NCBI GenBank assembly: GCA_025094145.1
Contig: JALLLS010000045.1
Span: 62,001 to 126,000 of the forward strand
Direction: 5' to 3'
Length of the DNA stretch: 64,000 bases
DNA from: Spinellus fusiger
Lineage: Eukaryota > Mucoromycota > Mucoromycetes > Mucorales > Phycomycetaceae
Part shown: positions 59,753-64,000 of the stretch, piece by piece
Numbering within the stretch: position 1 is the stretch's first letter
Layout: every line of letters starts with the position of its first letter
Translations under genes and position numbers: made by a program
The notes under the pieces: generated by a model
The model's input: only the letters and a program-made list of their open reading frames with translations
Databases searched by the model: none
Told to the model about the DNA's origin: nothing

Positions 59753-60834
59753 ATGTCGCTAGGTATTACAAGTAGCACCAGAGATGATTTCAGTGATGAA
59801 TGGTTTGCTGTATTTATTTCCTCCGCTGCCTGTATTATGGGTGGTGAGTGATACTATTCATAACAAAGATGTATTCTTACCAGTATGCTCTATAGCCTCT
59901 GTTGTATTTGTTGACACCTTGTGGTCTAAACCAGGCACTTCTGTCCTTAAAAACCCAACATTTTTAGCCATCTCCATGTCACTTGCCTCTGGCGTTCTTA
60001 TGTTTTCATCTCTTTATACTCTTTTACCAGCTGCACACAGTCGACTTGACAACGATTATATTGTGTATACATGCTACTTTTCAGGAGCACTTCTCACATT
60101 ACTTCTTACTTATGCTATTCAATACTTTGCGCCTAATGCTATTGATACTTGCGGACATGATAAAGGGAAGCCAATAGACGAAGAAACACACATTTCATCT
60201 AATACACCATTCTCCAGCCCCCACCTCAAGAACAACAAGAACAACAACAAAAATCATGATACCAACTATGGTGCTGTTCACTATGAAGAAATCGAGAATA
60301 AGGACAGGCAAATCGATGCACAGAATTATTTCAATACAGGCATTCAAACTGCTGCTGCTATTGTTGTTCACAAGTTCCCCGAAGGACTTATCATGTTTAT
60401 CTCTGGTCAGGCTTCTCCAGAATTAGGATTGAGTGTAGCTATTGCCATTTCTATTCATAATGTTATCGAGGGATTCATGATTGCTCTGCCTCTTTACTTG
60501 GCTACACAATCACACAAATGGTCATTTGGGTATGCAGCTGTATTGGGAGGACTGTCTCAACCTATAGGTGCAGCTCTCGGTATTCTCATGGTTCGAACCA
60601 TTGGCCAGCAGCAGGAGGATTATTTATTTGGTATTGTGTTTGGCATTATCAGCGGCATGATGTCGTTTATTGCCGTACAGGTAAAGTCAGATCTTTGACT
60701 ATAAATGTTCCTAATGAAATTAGAGTATGCTTCCCCAAGCTATCAAAGCAGATGTCCATCATCGCTATGTGCCATTATTCTTTTTTGTAGGCATTTTCAT
60801 TATTGGATTTGCCTCTTTGCTTCAATCAAAATAA
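59753..60834 (+). CDS. ZIP-family zinc/iron transporter
   Basis: Moves Zn2+ (or Fe2+) into the cytosol across a cellular or vacuolar membrane. Exons 59753-59843, 59884-60680 and 60724-60834 join in phase to 332 aa. Transmembrane signatures are clear: VVHKFPEGLIMFISG (TM4, metal-binding His and Glu), SIHNVIEGFMIALPL (TM5, His-Asn-x-x-Glu-Gly), GGLSQPIGAALGILM and a final LFFFVGIFIIGFASLLQ helix. A polar loop (about 145-185) is rich in Asn, His and Lys (FSSPHLKNNKNNNKNHDTNY). The C-terminal exon (SMLPQAIKADVHHRYVPL) is recovered only by splicing; without it the frame ends in KSDL. The first intron is just 40 nt and can be read through in frame from ATG 59784; the spliced start (MSLGITSSTRDDFSDEWF) gives a better first helix. 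Closest in style to the ZRT3/Zip11-like group, tentatively. Confidence 0.88.
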
Positions 60835-61758
60835 CTCCTTACAGTACCCTGCATACCAAGGGAGTGTATTTTGGCAATGCATGTATGTATGTATGTATGT
60901 ATGTATGTGTATGTGTATGTGTATGTATATGTATCCATGTACGTACGTGTCTACATGTGTTTCTATGTGTGTGTGTGCGTGTGTATATTTGTACTTTCAA
61001 AAGATTTCAATGTCTTCCTGACTAGGTGGGTATAGGCTTGGTTAATATTCTTCCTATTATTATTGCTATTATTATTGATATTATTGCTATTATTATTGAT
61101 ATTATTACTATTATTGATATTATTACTATTATTACTATTATTACTATTATTATTTGTATACTGTCTTGAATCACACATACTAAACTGTCAATGCTATTTT
61201 ATGCATATGAAAAACAATGGCCTGTCTAAAGATAAACAAGCAAATAGTATCAGATCTAAATGATAAGATACAGACCAATAGGAGACTTATTGCTATCTGA
61301 CTGTAACATTACCAGATCAGGGTGATGAAATACTGACTCCTGAGATGGGTGGTAGAGTTCACCGTAAATGTCAGCTTGCATACGGTAATGCCCTATTAAA
61401 GAGATATCTTTTATGTTACTTATTTGTACAGTTAATTTTATCTTTGGGCCCTTTCTTTCTCTTTCCCTCTCTCATTTTCTACTTTCTCCTGCCCCTCCTT
61501 TTCCTATTTCCTTGTTCGCCGCATCAAATTCTATTTAAAATATATCTCCAACCAAACAATCTCTTTCCTCCTTTTCTTCTTCTACCATTGTCTTCTTTCA
61601 TTAATTAACTTTTCTGTTTGTGCTGGCACAATCCTCTTTTTGTCTTATTCTTCCTTTTAAGACAAGCAATAGATTGCCAATCCATCTTCTCCATCTGCAT
61701 ACATACATACACATATTCCTAGCATTACTGATATTTACTGAGAAGAATTCAATTCAAA
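60835..61758. other. Intergenic region with simple repeats
   Basis: GTAT and GTGTAT repeats at 60883-60985, then ATTATTGCT/ATTATTGAT repeats at 61048-61155. Pyrimidine-rich sequence with TTCCTCCTTTTC types leads up to the kinase gene. No gene recognised. Confidence 0.6.
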
Positions 61759-64000
61759 ATGGCATCCAATCTTCATTCACATATTCCCTCCAACCTACAC
61801 TTCAATGCCCACCGTTCTTCTATTGGAGATTACTGGCTAGGCAAGACAATTGGACGTGGTGCTTCAGGTAGACACCTTTTTCTTCGTCTTTGTCTCCCAT
61901 TCTATCCATTGTAAAACAGACCCAGAAACAAAATAGTTGATGTAACAGTCCATCTCATTTTCTTAATCTTTATTTAGGACGTGTCAAACTTGGTATACAT
62001 CAACGTACAGGTGAACGTGTAGCCATTAAAATGATCGCACGCAGTCAACTTGTTTCATCCTCCACTTCCCGCTCTGTTCAACGTGAACTCGCCATTTTAC
62101 AACTCCTTTACCACCCTTATTTGGTTGAACTTCGCCATGTACTTCAGGACACACACTATGTTTACTTTGTTATGGAGTATGTTGAAGGAGGAGAATTATT
62201 CCAAGTCTTGTCCGACAGAGGAAGACTATCAGAAAATGAAGCCCGACGATTATTCCATCAGCTCATTTCCGGTCTGCACTGGTGTCATTCTCGTCATATC
62301 TGGTAAAGCCCTAGATTTGATAGTCAGACACCATAGATTACGATGGTTGATCTTTGTTTTATTGCTTCTATCACTTTTCCACTAGTCATCGGGATCTTAA
62401 ACCAGAGAATATTTTACTAGACAGGACAAAAAAGAGCCTCAAGATTGCTGACTTTGGTATGGCCGCTATGCAATCTCCAGATAAATCCTTAAACACAAGC
62501 TGCGGGTAAAGGTCTATACGCCATTTCTAGTTTATTTACACTGTTCATTGTCTATTCTAGATCCCCGCATTATGCGAGTCCAGAAATTATCAAAGTAAGT
62601 AAGGTTCAGAAGTACGGAAGTTTGGAAATTCGTAATCTCGGCTCTCTCAGCACTTCTTTAAAAGGAGACAATTTGGACATTTAGTAACAATCTAAATAGG
62701 GAAGACCGTATGATGGAAGGGCCTCAGATGTATGGTCAACAGGTGTTATTCTTTATGCTCTACTCACTGGTCATCTGCCATTTGATGATACTCATATGGG
62801 ACGACTCCTACTCAAGATAAAGACCGGACAGTACCGGAAACTACCACGGCACTTGTCAGAAGAAGCAAAGGAGCTTTTACGGGGACTGCTTGTTGTGGAT
62901 CCTCACCAGCGTATGACGGTAAGATTCTGTGTAGATAGAGACAAGACATGCCCATGCCATGTAGAAATAGACAAGTATGAAAACAGGAGCTCATCCATAG
63001 GTCTGTGTTTATTAGACAGAGGCAATACTAAAACATGCATGGTTTGATGACTATTGTGACGAGGCAGTCGTCTCAGAGAAAGATAGGACTGTTCTTGAAT
63101 CCACCTGTCCTACAGCCATGATCCGTGCTGTTATGAATCCAGAGGCCAATCCTAGGCTCAAAGCACCCATGATTACTACATATTCTGATTTAGACGGCAG
63201 AATATGGGAAACACTTAAAATATTATGGCGTGAACTCCCTCCAAACGTCATTGTGGACAGACTGGCTTCCAAAGGGTACTATTTCTTGTTTTGTTATTTT
63301 CCAATTACTGACATGGAGACTTCAGTTACAATGTACAGAAAATGACGTGCCAGCTTTTATTACAAAGAGTCCAGCGCATAGAGCATGAATCAATGCGTAA
63401 GTGGCTTTTCATCTCCTACTTAAACTCATGAGATGATAGAGAACGAACCCACTCGTTGGCAAGAAACACCTGCACCCCTTGCCAATCCTACATTGCAGCC
63501 ATCATGGAGAGACGAGAATGGAGGAGACAATGGAAGCATGGGGTGTTCAGACAGTGATCCTGGTCTCTGTGATGTAGAGCTGCCTCATACACCCAAGAGC
63601 ATTCCTAGACTCAGTTCTCCCCTTTCATTCCAAAAAGACCCTCTTGAACAGCTCCGACAGCGACTATGGGATACATAGTAAGTTATTTATGTCTTGGCTT
63701 TGTTTATTATTTACACATACACACAGTGATCCGAATACTTGTGCCCTGTACGACCCACTTTCTATTTACAAAACACCCACCCATTCGATACCTGCACCAC
63801 CACCACACATACCATCGCACCACCAACGCTTATTTCAAAAGAAGACATCGCCCACTTGTGCAGTCACTCATACCTCTGTGACTGTATCCCAACCTGTCAC
63901 TAGGAACAGGACTGGAACGCATTCCAGGCTTATTTCCATGTCCTCCACTGCTGTCCTGCCTACCCTACCTACCCACAAGAAGAGTCCCATGCCACCCTCG
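61759..64000 (+). CDS. Gin4/Hsl1/Cdr2-type protein kinase, 5' part
   Basis: Septin- and cell-cycle-linked Ser/Thr kinase (CAMK-like, Nim1-related). Exons 61759-61867, 61978-62302, 62386-62505, 62561-62594, 62700-62918, 63016-63275, 63326-63396, 63440-63677 and 63727 to the window end join in phase, giving 550 aa so far. Kinase domain about 22-290: [83 protein letters not shown] and [18 protein letters not shown]. The phrase DFGMAA...[13 protein letters not shown] with [10 protein letters not shown] is characteristic of Gin4/Hsl1/Kcc4 rather than Snf1. A linker [20 protein letters not shown] (UBA-like) follows, then Ser/Pro-rich sequence. A TAG at 63676 would end the frame if the intron after 63677 were not removed. 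The C-terminus lies outside. Confidence 0.88.

Overview
The window is nuclear DNA of an early-diverging fungus, most likely a Mucoromycota species (Mucorales-like). Three things point there: compact intron-rich genes (introns mostly 40-130 bp, GT-AG), an AT-rich background, and gene content typical of that group (GPI-type chitin deacetylase, a glucuronokinase, a DIRS-type tyrosine-recombinase retroelement, a Fanzor/TnpB-like remnant, many Tc1 relics). The species cannot be named from the sequence alone.

Layout. 1-5.9 kb is mobile DNA: the right part of a fold-back DNA element with near 500-bp perfect palindromic arms, then a decayed DIRS-like RT-RNaseH-YR element. 5.9-9.2 kb has no recognisable gene. 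9.2-17.9 kb holds three + strand genes: a chitin deacetylase, the Sec61 alpha translocon subunit and a His-rich coiled-coil protein. A Tc1/mariner relic and a Fanzor-like C-terminal remnant lie between the first two. 17.9-24.8 kb has another Tc1 relic, a doubtful small gene with an apparent homopolymer frameshift, and a five-exon glucuronokinase (minus). 24.8-32.5 kb holds a 1554-aa Nup192/Nup205-type nucleoporin (plus), convergent with an ACSS3/acetyl-CoA-synthetase-like ligase (minus). 33-40.1 kb is again mobile: an internally deleted Tc1 and a 4.8-kb element with about 700-bp terminal inverted repeats around a multiply broken transposase gene.

41-53.3 kb is gene-rich: a PAK/Cla4-type kinase (plus), a LINE fragment (minus), an NCBP3-like cap-binding protein (plus), an SR-type splicing factor (minus) and the ribosome-biogenesis factor KRI1 (minus). 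53.3-59.7 kb is a long AT-rich stretch with no gene. 59.7-64 kb holds a ZIP metal transporter (plus) and the 5' part of a Gin4/Hsl1-type kinase that runs off the end.

Functional themes. Two genes bear on the characteristic Mucoromycota wall: chitin deacetylase makes chitosan, and glucuronokinase feeds UDP-glucuronate for polyuronides. PAK and the Gin4/Hsl1-type kinase both belong to the polarity/septin/morphogenesis module. NCBP3, the SR protein, the nucleoporin and KRI1 serve RNA processing, export and ribosome assembly. They are not an operon; this is eukaryotic clustering without evident co-regulation. Exon boundaries were chosen by hand from splice consensus plus reading-frame continuity and protein-family expectation. 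No tRNA, rRNA or CRISPR array was recognised.
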